The notes below the pieces were generated by a model. It ran no database searches, was not told the DNA's origin, and saw only the letters and a program-made list of their open reading frames with translations. A stretch of DNA of 64,000 nt from Sphaerolaimus hirsutus (taxonomy: Eukaryota; Nematoda; Chromadorea; Monhysterida; Sphaerolaimidae), in contig OZ038453.1 in NCBI GenBank assembly GCA_964036195.1, forward strand, positions 17,831,206 through 17,895,205, in the 5' to 3' direction. Made by a program: the position numbers and the translations under genes. Below, one piece after another: positions 36,536 to 49,393 of the stretch (within the stretch, counting starts at the first letter, position 1; each line of letters opens with the position of its first letter).

Positions 36536-37110
36536 TTATCCGGAACAATTTGTCGGGCTGCCCAAAAACTCACTTTTCGGGTAAATCGAATACCTTACCA
36601 GACGCAATTGCTGCCACTTGCTCAGCTGCATCGCGGCTGCATGGAATTACAGCAAGAAGTTGGCCAATTAATAGTACACGGGCTGTTCTAAAAGTACCGC
36701 GCATGTGCCAGAAAATGTTTATTAGAAATACTCCAGTGCGTACAGGCTGCCAAATAATAAGTACAGTGAAAAGTAAATACAGTAGATTAACTATTAAAAC
36801 TCCCTTATGTCTCATCTACCTTGACCCTGTAATGCTCCCTGTAAAATGTTAAATGTCACAAAATTCCAATTTTCTTTGCATGAAATTTTACATTTGACAG
36901 GGCATTTCACATGAGCTGGGAGAGGCACCCACTGTCAAATCTGTCACGACCTTCATTAATTTTGGTGATTTTAGGTACACCAATGTCAATTGCAAATGCA
37001 CTTAGCAGACTGAGGTTGATATGTGCATCGACAGCATCTGGAAAATAACTGTTTCCATATGTGTGCACCAACAATTTCTTGTTTCTTAATTCAAAACTTT
37101 ATAGAGATAG

Positions 37111-39817
37111 CAAGACCATTTCAAAATAGCATTTCAATGGTTTGACGGCGGAACTTTCAGAACAGACCAAACACTCATCACTCGGAATAGGAGAAACGTT
37201 ATTGGAGCCATGTCAGTTCAAAATGGAGTTATGCAGCTCAAACAGAAGCTTAAGGATGATCTGTGTATGAATGTGTTAGTTTCATTTGGGTCTTTGAGTT
37301 ATTGATATCTTGTTCTCCACAAATAACAATAATTTTTTTCAGATTTCAGCAAAAAATCATATTTCAATGAAAAAATTATGTATTTGTGTGAAAAAAGCAG
37401 TGAAGTTTACATACTACATGAGTGCATAGTTGGTCAAACGTTATTACATTTATACTCGGCGGACAGCACACCTAATATAAAAACCTACCATAATTTAATG
37501 AATAAAATCTTGTGATAAATTTCGTAATTAATTATTCCGAAGTAAAAAAACGAAATATTATGATGAAAAACTGTAAAAATATTTGGTTCATTATTCAGAT
37601 GGGTTAGGGTAGGTTTTCATACTAAGTGTGATGTCCGCCGCGTATACTAAAAAATTGTATACTTTACTGACCCGCCATTTTCAAATAATTTGAATTCTGA
37701 AAAAAACATTTCATAATGTGTTTTCTCTGAATGCAGAATGCTGTTGTACCGAACCAGCGACAAAATGAGAATAATGGGCAGACATCCAAGAAACAATTTC
37801 AATGATTTGATGATTTATACCGGCGAAAGCATTGATAAGCACGCAAAAATACTCTGGGATATGATGGTGCTGAACTTCAAGGAGTCGTAAGTTGAACTTG
37901 TAGTTTTGAGGATGTCTGTACACATAACAATGGAGACAGCTAGGATACATTGCACCCTAGAAATACCACATACACCTACTTGTGTTGTTTTTCTGGACTG
38001 CTGGCCGGGGGAACGAAGGCCAAAACTTTTAAGTTTAACTTAAAAGTCTTAATTAGTGATGTGAAAAGCGCCACTATTGACGGAATGGCGCTGACGCCGT
38101 TGAAGGGCGCCAACGGGCGCCGCACCATGGCGCCATTGGCGCCCTTTTCCTTTGGCGCCGCTGGTGCCTGGCGCCCTGTTTCTGAATGGCGCTTGGCGCC
38201 CTATTTTCTGGCGCTTTTTCATCACTAGCGCCAAAGCAAACAGCGCTTTTGATACTTCACACCATTTTACCGTAGCGCTATTGGCGCTGGGGTTTTAAAA
38301 AGTGCTATGGCTAGTGGTGTAAAAGCGCTTTTAGCGCTAGGCGCCATTTTTATCTCCCGCCATTGGCGCTTGGCACCAAACTCGTTCACACCACCAATAG
38401 TCCTAATAGATCAGTCATTGACCCAAAAGCATTGACGCGATATTTACAAAACAGACTGTAAAAATACCAATGTATCCTCAATTACACTGCCCCAGTCTTT
38501 TTCAACACCCGACTAGTGATGTAAAAGCGCCATGGCGCTGGCGCCTGGCGCTAGCGCCAAAGCAAAAAGCGCCATGGCGCTTTTGGCGCTTAAGTCCTGG
38601 CGCTTTTTACAGCACTACACCCGACCATAACCCACCCAAATTTAACCCATTCAATTCAGCGCTGCGACAATGGGTACATCGAGCTCAGGTGCCAATCCCA
38701 GATCCTGTAAAGTGTCGTGTAAAATGTCAAATGTCATGTCAAGTGTCTAAAATCGTGGAAAATGCCCTGCAAAATGGCAAATGTACGTTTGCGATTTTCC
38801 AGTGCATTTTCCATAACTTTGCAAAACACTTGACATTTCACAGGACACTTTACAGGTTCTGTGACTGCCACCAGGATCGAGTTCAAGCGTGTCTACAGCA
38901 CAATCGTGCAAAACACAGAATGTGACAATTGCAGAAACACAGGAGAGTGAAACACAGATGCCAATGGGGTCACAGCCGCCAATGTTGGCTGAAAACGTGG
39001 AGGTTACTGTGGGCGGAAATGGGGAGAAGGGACATCTTGATAGATATGGAAATCAGATGGGTGCAGGTTATTATTCAGGTTTTTTCAGTTCTTAGGAAGG
39101 GGGGGGCGGAAATTGCGCCCCCCCCCTTTCCCGGGTGATAGTAGGAAAGTGCACCGAATCGTGATTTCGGGGTCGATTTTTAGGGTCTTTTCAAAAATTA
39201 TGCGTTAAGCGTTAAAATTAAGCGCTCATTTTTGCTTCACGCGACCGGATTTTTTTCGTCTTACCGGTCGCGCGACAGCCCTAAACTTGTTCATGTCCGC
39301 GTCTCAGACGTGTATATGTAAATATGTAAAATACATACATATACAGCGGTCTGGTGCTTATGCTAACCCCAATGGCGCTAGCGCCATGGCGCCTTTCCCT
39401 GCCGCATGGGTTAAATTTTAGGGGGGGGGGGCGCCGCATATTTTATCAAGGTTTGAATCATCAATTACGCAAAGTTTTATCACATCTCGTTTTTTTAATC
39501 AAAACAAAGTCAGAATTTTTTAATGTAAAAATAAAGTATGCATTCATTTGCATATTTACATACCCCCAACCCCAATTTCAGGCTGCAGCAAGCAAATGCT
39601 CCTGCAGGCTATCATTAACCCAGACAAGTTTGTCAATCGCTGTCCACTGTGCAATTTTACAATAAAAAATTCAGATTCTAGTCAGAGCGGTGGTGCAAAA
39701 TATTTGGAAAAATGTGTGAAGAGAAAATGTGAGTGTGATTTGGCAATGTTGTGTCATTTTTTGAAGGAACACCCTGTTGATTATATTAATGCTGTTAGAG
39801 TTCAGAAAGGTTTCTGA
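37111..39817 (+). CDS. Unrecognised gene, C-terminal exons with Cys-rich end
   Basis: Phase-compatible exons: 37111-37262, 37737-37886, 38660-38688 joined to 38875-39060, and 39582-39817 (stop TGA); 753 nt, 250 aa, N-terminus missing. Visible content: WFDGGTFRTDQTLITRN, then RTSDKMRIMGRHPRNN, a Ser/Thr-rich low-complexity segment (GTSSSGSSSSVSTA) and a terminal Cys block (CPLC, then C-x3-C-x-C and another Cys) that could bind metal. No family is assigned. The third exon is split by an introner-like element (38689-38874), with canonical AG|GT...CAG|G borders. A second frame through exon 3 is also open (RCDNGYIELRIEFKR), but its phase does not fit the neighbouring exons. Intron 1 carries a TATACTCGGCGGA MITE (37451-37648). 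Confidence 0.6.
38054..38227. mobile_element. TAGTGATG/GGCGCC hAT-like MITE
   Basis: Ends TAGTGATGTGAAAAGCGCC and GGCGCTTTTTCATCACTA. No clear duplication. Related GCGCC-rich debris continues to about 38390. Confidence 0.7.
38514..38617. mobile_element. TAGTGATG/GGCGCC hAT-like MITE, 8-bp TSD
   Basis: 104 bp, with an exact CACCCGAC duplication. It ends 42 bp upstream of exon 38660. Confidence 0.88.
38689..38874 (+). mobile_element. Introner-like element forming a complete GT-AG intron
   Basis: 186 bp. Sequence reads GAGCTCAG|GTGCCAATCCCAG...GTGACTGCCACCAG|GATCG, with CAGG duplicated at both ends. Precise removal joins a frame open on both sides. The interior is TGTAAAATGTCAAATG-type words arranged as an inverted repeat. 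Confidence 0.8.
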
Positions 39818-39834
39818 TTATTGTGGGATTATGT

Positions 39835-40567
39835 TATCCCTCGAATAAACCCCCTTGAAAAACCCCCCGTTGGCTGGGTGAGGAATAAATACACCCGCCC
39901 CTCTAAAAACTCCCCACTCTCTTATGGGAAAGACCAGGGACGTATCCAGGATTTTTGAGCGGGGGGGCTGCTTGTTTACGGAGGCCGGCGAGGGGGGGGG
40001 GGCTCAGCCCCCCCCCCTAAAATTTTAGCTACAGTGGCGGAATGGCGCCATGGCGCTGGCGCCATTAGTAGTTGGCGTCAGCGCCATGGAACGCTGTATA
40101 TGTATGTAAATATACATACAAAACAGCAAAAAAACACAACATTGAGTGTATTTATAATGATTTGTGGGCACATGGAGCAAATCCGATGATAATAACTTGT
40201 GTCTGGTGAAGAATGCGCGCTTGCGCGCAAATTTTTTTACGCTGACGTTGAAAAAGTCGCATTTTCCGGTCACTTTTTGGTCTCGCCCCGGGAGGGGGGG
40301 GGCTGCAGCCCCCCCGCCCCCCCCCCTGGATACGGCCCTGGGAAAGACATAACATGTATAATAACGTGTTTGTGAATATTTACCTATATGTAACCTTTGT
40401 ATTCTTTTGCAACTGATGTTGTTCACTAGCACTGATTTCATTGCTTCAATTATGACATTTTTATTATTGATGAATTTTACTAAATATTCAGAGGAAAAAA
40501 TAAATCATCCCCTGCTTCAATAACTCCCCTCAAAAACTCCCATGGTCTTATTCGAGGATATACGGTA
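39835..40567. mobile_element. CCTCGAATAAACCCCC MITE hosting a hAT-like element
   Basis: Outer ends TTATCCCTCGAATAAACCCC and TTATTCGAGGATATACGGTA. Interrupted at 39935-40340. Confidence 0.7.
39935..40340. mobile_element. CAGGGACGTATCCAGG hAT-like element, 8-bp TSD
   Basis: Exact GGAAAGAC duplication. Confidence 0.92.
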
Positions 40568-40989
40568 ATCATAATTGATAGATTGCTTGTTCTAATAATG
40601 TTGTGATTTCTTCATGGATACACATTTTCAACATTTCATGTGGTAGGTATATAAACATTTTTAACTACATACAATATTCATTAAATTCAAACAACAGCTT
40701 CTTTTAGTTTCCCACAGAGAAAATAATGTTTTGAACATTCATTTCAATGTGCCTGCTTTTTTGTGCAATTAAATAAGTACTATTGTTTCGCAAATCTCAA
40801 CTGGATATAAAAATCTCGTTTTTAAGCTGTCTTCATCCACTTTTTACAATTTCTTCAATCGAAATCATCATTAAAAATGGACAAAGTTCAGCATTGTTCT
40901 GCAGATCAAAAATCCAGAATATTTATATTATAATAATCATGCAAACTTAATTTGTTGGGCATGTGAGGCCGAGGCGGCTAGCTTTCCCA

Positions 40990-42075
40990 GTTCAATGTGG
41001 CTAGCATTGAAAAAATCTGTGCGAGATTTATATTAAAAAAATATCAGAAAATCTCAGAAAATATTAGAGAGAAAATTTTTCCAGAGAGATTTTATTATAT
41101 TTTCTTTTTGAGAGATTTTTAAAAATGTCAGAAAATCTCTCAAATTCTGATATTTTTATTTATTTATATTTTTCCAGGTTTTTGAGAGAGATTTAATTAT
41201 ATTTTATCCTTGAGAGATTTTCTGGGATTATATTTAATTATATTTTCCAAAAATTGATGATTTTTTCAATGCTAAATGTGGCTCCATATGGGGACTTCCG
41301 TTCCAAAAGTTCACAAGCGCCAAATCCAGAAAAATCGAGTTAAGCGTGGATTTGACCTCCACGTATAGTTTTTCACATTTTAGAAAAAAATCAGCATTAT
41401 AGTCCATTTCGTTCCTGAGATACAGTGGTACCGATTTTCAGAAAAATCACAATTTTCATATCGAAAGTTCACATATCCATCTCAAATTCCCTATGAAAAA
41501 CAGAAGTTTCACGTCGAAAGTTCACATATCCATCCCAGACCACAGGAGTTTCATTTCATAAGTTCACAAGTCCAAAAAAATAGTATCATTTCCAAAAGTT
41601 CACGCGTGCTCCGGATCGCTCGCGAAGAGCCGGCTGGAATTCCCATACAAAATAAAGTTTCATTTCCAAAAGTTCATACGTGAATTTCCAAAAATATTTT
41701 GCTCTATAAATCGAGTACTGGTATAAATATAGATCTAAAAATTTAGGTTTGGGTACTTTTCAAATAGGGCTTTTCAGTAGTGTAATTGGTTTTGCCCTGC
41801 GATACACCGTTAGGAAGTTATTTACATTTCAAGTTCAAATTTTCAAATTTACTCCTTATTTTGGGTGGTTTACAAAATATGACATGACTCCCAAAATATT
41901 TGCCAGCCGACAAAATTTAGGGACACAAAAATTGTAGACAAATGTCCGAGATATCTGAAAAGTGCAGGGCAAGCTTTGTCGCCCAAACATGGCGCTGTCG
42001 GGCCAGCGCCAAACTTTAAAATGCGATTTTGAAAAATCTGGATATGTGAACTTTTAGAATGAAAGTCCCCATATA
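40990..42075. repeat. Two adjacent foldback elements
   Basis: First: CTAGCATTGAAAAAATC (about 41001) against GATTTTTTCAATGCTA (about 41260), with AGAAAATCTCAGAAAATAT interior. Second: ATATGGGGACTTCCGTTCCA (41287) against TGAAAGTCCCCATATA (to about 42073), with AAAAGTTCACATATCCATC words inside. No gene from 40.6 to 42.6 kb. Confidence 0.65.
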
Positions 42076-42517
42076 CTTCATTTGGAATGTATTCTGGGAC
42101 TGAGTGATGTGAAAGCGCCTTGAGTTTGGTGGTCTATGAAGATACAAATATTAACCCAATGTTGTTGCACAGTTATAATAATAGCACCATGTGAAAACAT
42201 CATGTTTTTTAAAGATTTACTTATCATTATTTGCCTTACCTTCCTCTCTTTTTCTACCCTTTTTTATGCAGCACACGTCTCTGATCAAACCAGCTGCATC
42301 AAATTACAATTTTTGTTTTATGAACGGAAACAGGTAAAAGTAACGTCAAAATGCAAACAATGACCTCTAAGCGATGTTTTTTAAAATAAATATTGTCTGC
42401 TGCATTGTGAGCTTTGTGATAAAATAGTATGTAGCTATACATATCGTTTAAAAGCTGTCTTGAACTGTCCATGGAGTTATTAAGTACGTTAATCATATTT
42501 TATTACATACCGTTTTT

Positions 42518-44192
42518 TCTCGGAATACCCCCAGGGGGTTTATTTTTTCTAGGTGCAAATTTTGAGGATTAATTCCAGGGGGTATCATTTCGCCAGAAAT
42601 TTTCGCCTTAGGTAAATATAAATACCGTATTCCCCCGAAATTCCCCCCCCCCTCGAAATACCCCCCTCAAAATGGCAACTATGAAATAATTACCCCCCCC
42701 TCGAAATACCCCCCAAATTGCGTGTACAGAGAATGTACCTGCCAAAACTGCGGTTTGTTATCTGGCAATGCGGAATATATGTTAAAAACAATAACTGTGG
42801 CATGTCAGAACAGGGTTTACACCAGCTACATACTAAAATAAGTGTATTGACCCTTATACATGGTGCTTATTGTCGCATTTTTGACGTCTGTGTACGTTAC
42901 AACCAACATTTTAGTACTGGGGGTTCAAGAAATTTCTGGCGAAATAATAAGCCCCCCCCCCCTCGAAATACCCCCCGCTCGTTTAACCCCCCTCAAAATT
43001 CTCACTCTGAAACAATCACCCCCCGGGGGGTATTTCGAGGAAATACTGTTTATAAAGTACCGTATTTCCTCGAATTACCCCCCGGGGGGTTTATTTTTTC
43101 AGAGTGAAAATTTTGAGGGGGGGGGGTTATTATTTCGCCAGAATTTTTTTGAAATCCCATTACTAAATTGTCGCTTCAAACGTACCCAGACGTCGAAAAA
43201 TGCAACAAAAACCGCCATGTATTCTATAGACTCTATAGACTCTATAGACGTATTCTATAGACTATAATTATGTAGACTTTATATACACTGTTCTTACATA
43301 ATACTATCATTGTTTTCACGTGTGTTCTGCATTGCCCGGATGACACACCGCAGCTTTTGTCATTTACGCTCCCTATACACTCAATTGGGGGGGGGGTTAT
43401 TCGAGGGGGGGGTTATAAATCCATAGTGTCCGTTTTGAGGGGGTATTTCGAGGAAATACGGTATCTAGATGTTATGAGTGGTGTCCTGGCATACCCCAGT
43501 CATTGTTTTTTAACGTGTGTTCTGCATTATACAGATCACAAACCGCAGTTTTTGGCAATTCCATTATCTTTACACTCAATTCGGGTGGGGGTATTTCGAG
43601 GGGTGTTTATTTATTCGGTCGCTCAGGACCTGGGGGTATTTCGGGGAAATACGCTGCGTGGATTTGTGGATAAAGTTTCAAGCACCACTAGCAGACCGTT
43701 GCGTGAATTGATCATTTTGAGAGGTTTATTGTATATTTCAAGTGCTTGTACAAGAATAAAGCATGTTTGAGTGGGCTAGCGAAACATTTAGGTAGTGCGT
43801 GCTTTTTGAGCTCTCGACTAGTTTTCAGTAGTTGTTTCACTCCCGTACTATAGCAATATACCGTATTTCCCCGAAATACCCCCAGGGGGTTTATTTTCTC
43901 ATAATGAGTATTTTGAGGGGGGTTAAACGAGAGGGGTATTTCGAGGGGGTTTATTATTTCGCCAGAAATTTTTTTAAATCCTAGTACTAAGTATGTAGAC
44001 GGTATAAACATTGTTCTCACATAACACAGTCATTGTTTTTAACGTTTGTTCTGCATTGCCTGGATGACAAACCGCAACTTTTGTCATTTACGTTCTCTAT
44101 ACACTAAATTTGGGGGGTATTTCGAGGGGGGGGGGGTTATAAGTTCATAGTGTCCATTTTGAGGGGGGGGGGGTATTTTGAGGAAATACGGT
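42518..44192. mobile_element. Cluster of TCGAAATACCCCC-family MITEs
   Basis: At least four copies head to tail: about 42518-42622, 42624-43050, 43062-43463 and 43859-44192, plus a fragment near 43562-43650. Each has ACCGTATT(T)CC...TCGA and GAGGAAATACGGTA ends. They share a CAGTATTGTT-, TTTTCACGTGTGTTCTGCATT-type core in both orientations. Confidence 0.75.
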
Positions 44193-45280
44193 ACCTATAG
44201 CGAGTGAGTATTTAGTGATGTAATTGTGCTAGTGCCGAACCACAAATGTACTTGACGCTAAAGTTCCGTTGCCCTATCGGTTCTTGGCGTCACAGTAACA
44301 GAAAGCGGCATGGCACTTTTGCTCGAATTTCATAATTTTTGGCAAAAAATGCCGATCACGAGACCCTATTCCCGATCCGAAAAAATGCCAATCCTGATCC
44401 CATGACCCCAATCCCAATCCCGAAATCTCGAAAAAACAACAAATCCTGATCCCGAAATATTAAAAAACAAATCCCGATCCCAAAAAGTTAATTCCGTTGG
44501 AACCCTAGTAAAGTCGGCGACCTTCGTCGGAGTCGGTAAAATTTCACCCTACAAAATCGGAGAGTTAGAATTCGCTCGTGAATAGAGCGAACAACGAAAC
44601 TTGTGTCCCACGCGGACGCTAGAAATTGAAAAAGAAAATCATATTAAAAGAAAAATGGACGTTTCGCTGCGTCCGTGCGTGCCACGCCCTAGTTATCTAC
44701 ATTTTCAACGTTGCTCGCAAAGAATTTGACCGTTCAAACTACCGTTTTACTGTTCAAACTACCGTTTTTGTTTTTATTTAATTGTTCATTCGTTGGCTCC
44801 GTTCCAACAGAAGAAAACTTGGCAGCCGGCCAAAATTTAGAAATCCGCTATTAATATAAATAAAATAGGCTCACAACAGCTATATAACCATGTATATAAA
44901 CAAAAATAGCGATTATGAAGGTGGAAATTGGCAAAGGGAAGCAAATTCTAACGATTTTTAGCTAACTTTTAGTTTTCACTCTCATTTGTATAATACGCAA
45001 CTGGTAACTGGGATAAGGGCCAAGTTTTCATACGTGACCCGATATATCCCAATGGTTAAAATATTGCGTCACAATACCTAATGCCGTCATGCACTCTCCA
45101 CTGGAGAGATTGACGCAAATGTTTGTAGGGCGATACGTCTGCCGACTTTATGATCGTATCTCTGACTGCTACAGCCTTCAGTTCCACATGCTATTTTATA
45201 AGAACATTCAATCATCTTTGTTATACCTAGTTCTGTAAAATAGCTGTGTTCGTAGACATTGTCTCAAGCATGAATTGTAA
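44193..45280. other. Intergenic, nothing recognised
   Basis: Contains the CCCGATCCC relative (44340-44500); otherwise plain sequence without convincing exons. Confidence 0.5.
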
Positions 45281-45845
45281 TCAGTCATGTCTCTTTGATG
45301 AATGCATAAGTGTTCCATTTGGAAAGCTCTGTAGTGTAGACCGGCTGCATGTTTTGTACGTTTTGGGAGAAACATTCAAAAAGAAACGTTCGAAACGTTC
45401 AAAAGTGTAACAGACTCTGTAAAGTGTAAAGACCCTGTAAAGTGTGAAACACCCTGTTAAGTGTAAAACACCCTGTAAAGTGTAAAAGACCCTGTAAATG
45501 TCATGTGTCATGTAAAAGACCCTGTAGAATATCATGTGTCATGTAAAAGACCCTGAAAAATGTTATGTGTATTCTAATATTATGTTTTTATCCAAATATA
45601 ATGTCAAAAGATAAGATTAGGATACAAAAACATAAGATTTGGATACGATAAAATAAGATTGGGTACACATGACACTTTACTTATTCTACATCACATTTGA
45701 CACTTTGCAGGGTTTTTCACATGACACGTAATTTTAAAGGGTCTTTTACAATTTACAGGGTCTGGGAGTGGCACCTGGTGTGGCCAATTCATTGTCAGAA
45801 AAGCATCAGAAGCCCTGTTCAATTGCATCGTTTAGTGTGCTGATA
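45270..45845 (+). CDS. Possible Cys-rich small gene around an introner-like element
   Basis: ATG at 45270 opens MNCNQSCLFDECISVPFGKL, with a possible donor GTACGT near 45357. After the repeat, frames open again at about 45779 (SEKHQKPCSIASF). Between them is an introner-like repeat (about 45425-45775) ending GGGTCTGGGAGTGGCACCTGG; its left terminus is diverged. The pattern parallels the better gene at 55339-56013, but no homology is recognised and the splice borders are uncertain. Confidence 0.3.
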
Positions 45846-45887
45846 ATATTTTACTGACACCAGAGGAAGTGGGGTCGGAATAAGTTT

Positions 45888-46165
45888 TTGCGCGACACAA
45901 CTTTGTCGCACAGGTAGAAATGGAATGGCGCCGTGGCCCTGGCGCCATTTAAGGGCGCAGGGTGTTGTGCGATGGCACCACTTTTGCACGACACATTTTG
46001 TCGCGCAGATTTTTGCGCAACAAAAGTTTTATGTGCAGGAGACAACGCTGGTGATGACGCAATGCCGCAATAGCCTCAATGGTGCCAGCACTATGGCGCC
46101 ATTCCATCACTACCTGCGCGACAAACTAGTGTCGCGCAAAAACTGTGCGACACAATTTTGTTGTG
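45888..46165. repeat. GCGCGACACAA foldback with GGCGCC arms
   Basis: Arms TTTTTGCGCGACACAACTTTG and CACAATTTTG (reverse sense TGTCGCGCAAAAA), with GGCGCCATTCC inner ends. Confidence 0.65.
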
Positions 46166-46342
46166 CGTTGGAAATTCCCGTGAGCCGCGGAAGTGGTGCT
46201 TCTTTTGAACAAGGCATTTTAAAAAATTTAGCTGGTTCATTTGATGTTGTGCACTACTGACAGATACCTAAATATTGTGCCGTATTACCTTATATTCATT
46301 TCATCAGCTTTTTCACTGTTTTCATATACCTTATATTAGAGG

Positions 46343-46603
46343 GTATACTCCAGTCACTTTACAGCCTGCACGCGTGGTTACCGCTGGAAGCGTGCCAATG
46401 ATTATTTACGCATGCAATTTTCATAAAAATTTTAAAACAAGTCATCTCTGTACAGCGCTACGCTAACGCTATACGTCAACGTATTCACCACAATGATTTC
46501 TCATCTTTTATACAAAAATCGCATGCTTTATCATAATTGGCACGCTTCCAACGTGAGACATAAATGAGTGCGAGGGTATGGTATCATGTCGGCCGAGTAT
46601 ACC
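46343..46603 (+). mobile_element. ATACTC-ended MITE
   Basis: From GTATACTCCAGTCACTTTAC to GGCCGAGTATACC, the same family as 4170-4439. Confidence 0.75.
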
Positions 46604-46879
46604 TTATATTGCAGGTTTACCTCATATTGGAGGTAATACGGTACTTAAGATAAAATTTATTATCGTGTGAAATATAATTCTTCACATCAAAATAAAATGT
46701 TATCCAAAAACTGTGAACGGCATGTTAAAAATCCAAATCAAAGTATCTTTTCACCAGAAAGGTTTCCACATTCTATCCCATCCCGCCAAGTGTTTCACCA
46801 TTATGAGGTGTCTGTAAACTACAGTTGACAATGATTTAAAACAACTCATTTTGGTTAACTCAAATATGTTCAAAGTACC

Positions 46880-47065
46880 TAGTGATGGAAAAGCACCAGG
46901 GCACCGGCCGAGGGAACCAGCACCGGCGCTGGTGCGGTACGGTGCCCTTTTTTGACGGTGCCCTGCCCGTGCTGGTGGGGTGCCTTTATTTTGCCGGTGC
47001 CCATGGTGCTGGGTGCCCTTTTCTGAAGTGATGGTGCCGGTGGCTAATTTCCCGGTGGCTTTTCC
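46880..47065. mobile_element. TAGTGATGGAAAAGC GC-rich MITE variant
   Basis: Ends TAGTGATGGAAAAGCACC and GGTGGCTTTTCCAT, filled with GGTGCC and CACCGG words in place of GGCGCC. Confidence 0.6.
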
Positions 47066-47626
47066 ATAAGTTCAAAGCTGATTTATGAGCACCAAATTTT
47101 AGTTTACTTCTGTTAGTGAACTAGGTCTATATAGTGTGGCAAAATTAGTGCCTCGCAGACCGCGGCGGGAGGATTCCATGAAACATACAAGTGCATGAAA
47201 CATACAAGTCCATGTACACTTGCGCAGTGTTATAGCAATGTATGTATTTACACGCTTCATATAACTTCTCACTTTTTAATATTTAATTCCCATTGAAAAG
47301 CAAGTAAAAAGTGATTAATAATAATAATGGAAATATTACTCCCGGGGTGTTAATTCGGGTAACAAAGTACTGTATTTGATTGATTTGTTCCCCCTGTTAG
47401 ACACGTGGTGAAAAATAACCCCCTTGAATAATTCCCCCTTAATGCATATGATCAATTTATACCGTCGAATTTGAACAAAAATGGCAGTTATTTGGTGAAA
47501 AAAGCATATTCCGTGTATGACTTATAGTAATTATCACTACTCTTATTATCAAATTATCAGTACACACATTGCATCACTCATGCATTGCTATAACACTGCG
47601 TGCGTGTATGTTTCATGAGTGTGGTC

Positions 47627-48330
47627 ATTCTGACATGTTGTGTACTTAAACATGTTGTGGAACGTAACATGTCGTCATGGGAATCTGACATGTTGTGGAA
47701 ACTGACATGCCAAAAGGTGAATGTAACATGTCCAGAGTGAATTTAACATGCCCAGCACAAAGGTGAATCTAACATGAGAAGCGTAAAACTGACATGCCCT
47801 ACATATTTGTTATGAGGCATGTCTCATGTGCATGAAATAATGATCAGTGATCAATCATTATCACCATGTTTGTCAATTTCTCAAATTTTGAACTCAAAAT
47901 TTTTTTTTGAGTTTGAATTCAAAAATTTGAATATCCAAAAATTTTTTGGACTTTTCAAATTTTTATTTCACCCCTAGAAAACCCCCCAATTTTTTTCTAG
48001 AAAATTGGAAAATGCAAAAATTTAGTGGAAAAATTTTTGTAAAGTAATCAAAAAGATAAAAAAAATCAAAAAGTACTAAAAAGTATTCAAAAATGTGAAA
48101 ACTATTGTTTGGAAAAATTGAATGCATTGCGACCACATGTGCAGGGCTTGTCAGTTTCACGCTTCTCATGTTAGATTCACCTTTGAGCTTGGCATGTTAC
48201 ATTCACGCTAGACATGTTACATTCACCTTTTGGCATGTCAGTTTCCACAACATGTCAGATTCCCATGGCGGCATGTTACATTCCACAACATGTTAAAGTA
48301 CACAACATGTTAAATGGATTCACCCATGTT
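47627..48330. repeat. AACATGTTGTGG foldback with long arms
   Basis: Arms of about 170 bp (47627-47800 and 48140-48330) are reverse complements with tandem TGACATGTTGTGGAA and GGTGAATGTAACATG words. The 340-bp centre is AT-rich. Confidence 0.75.
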
Positions 48331-48439
48331 TCATGGGCTTGTATGTACGTATGTTTCATGTAGCACTTTCGTCCGCGCCTCCCATGCTTCCATTTTATGC
48401 ATGAGAAGTTTGCAGCAAATTATCAAATTTTGTTATTCT

Positions 48440-49330
48440 ACTGGTAGCATGCATAGTTGGTAAAATGTATTTTTGTTTACTTGAAAAATATGTGTACTCA
48501 AGTACAGAGTAAATACGTTTACGTTTCCTCCATAAAAAGCACCTGTACTCAACTTTACACACAGATTGACACCTTTTGAAAGTACAAATGTAATTCAGAA
48601 AAATTAATGGGGTGTATAAAAAGCAAAAACGACTGAAACAAATCAAAATGGCAGCAGGAATTATTGTGATCAGTTGTGAAAGCGATGATTACCGTATTTC
48701 TTCTAATCGAACGGCATGTTTTTGCACTTTTTGCATTCTCGAAATTAATAGAATGGCAGCCTCCAATAGAACCGCAGGTAGAAATTACGTTGGAAGAGTG
48801 CCAGAACACAAATATTCAAAAAAATGGGTGGTGAGAACATCCAAAGGAGTTCGGACGTTTGATTTAGGGTTATTTTCACATTTGGTTTTGTTTGAATTGA
48901 TGCTCTTATAGTAAAATATTGTTCATTTTTCATTAAAAACACTATGTTCAAATGAAAGATGTCAGAAAAATATTGGTGGAAAAAGAGAACGTCAGCTTCC
49001 AATAGAACGGCACCTCTAAAAGTACGGCAGGTAAAAAATTTGACAAAAAAAATAGAACGGCGCTCTTCTATTAGAAGAAATACGGTATCACTGTTACATT
49101 TACTCACTTTTATGTTTTCCTGGGTACAAAATCGAAAAATATTTGATTTTTCGTTTTACCTGAGTAAAAATACTCGATTTCACCTTTACTCACCTTTTAT
49201 GCAGTGTAAAAGTAAAAAAAAGCACTTTACGTTTTCTATACTCAGGGCCCCTGAGTCGGGGGTGTATAAAAACGTAATACTTATGCGTTGAAGTTTACTT
49301 TGAAAAAGTTCAGTTCTTTTAACTCTGGTT
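48440..49330. mobile_element. Acgtttac-type hAT-like remnant with nested TTCTAATAGAA MITE
   Basis: Outer sequence resembles the AGTTGTTAAAAGTAC family (GTAAATACGTTTACG; TTCTTTTAACTCTGG at right). The nested MITE spans 48689-49088, with ends TTACCGTATTTCTTCTAAT and TTAGAAGAAATACGGTA. Confidence 0.6.
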
Positions 49331-49393
49331 GCAATTCAACTTCATGGAACACATACGAAAATTTTTATTAGAATATACCTAGTGGTCCCTCAG

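Noticed and set aside
36570-36815. Minus-strand hydrophobic frame with a GTAAGG donor
   Set aside because: No second minus-strand exon found. The same DNA offers a plus-strand exon in phase with the 37.1 kb gene. Left undecided and not annotated.
38660-38950. Alternative frame RCDNGYIELRIEFKRVYST through the introner-split exon
   Set aside because: Looks protein-like, but its phase does not fit exons 37737-37886 and 39582-39817, whereas the Ser-rich frame does. Both support removal of the element.
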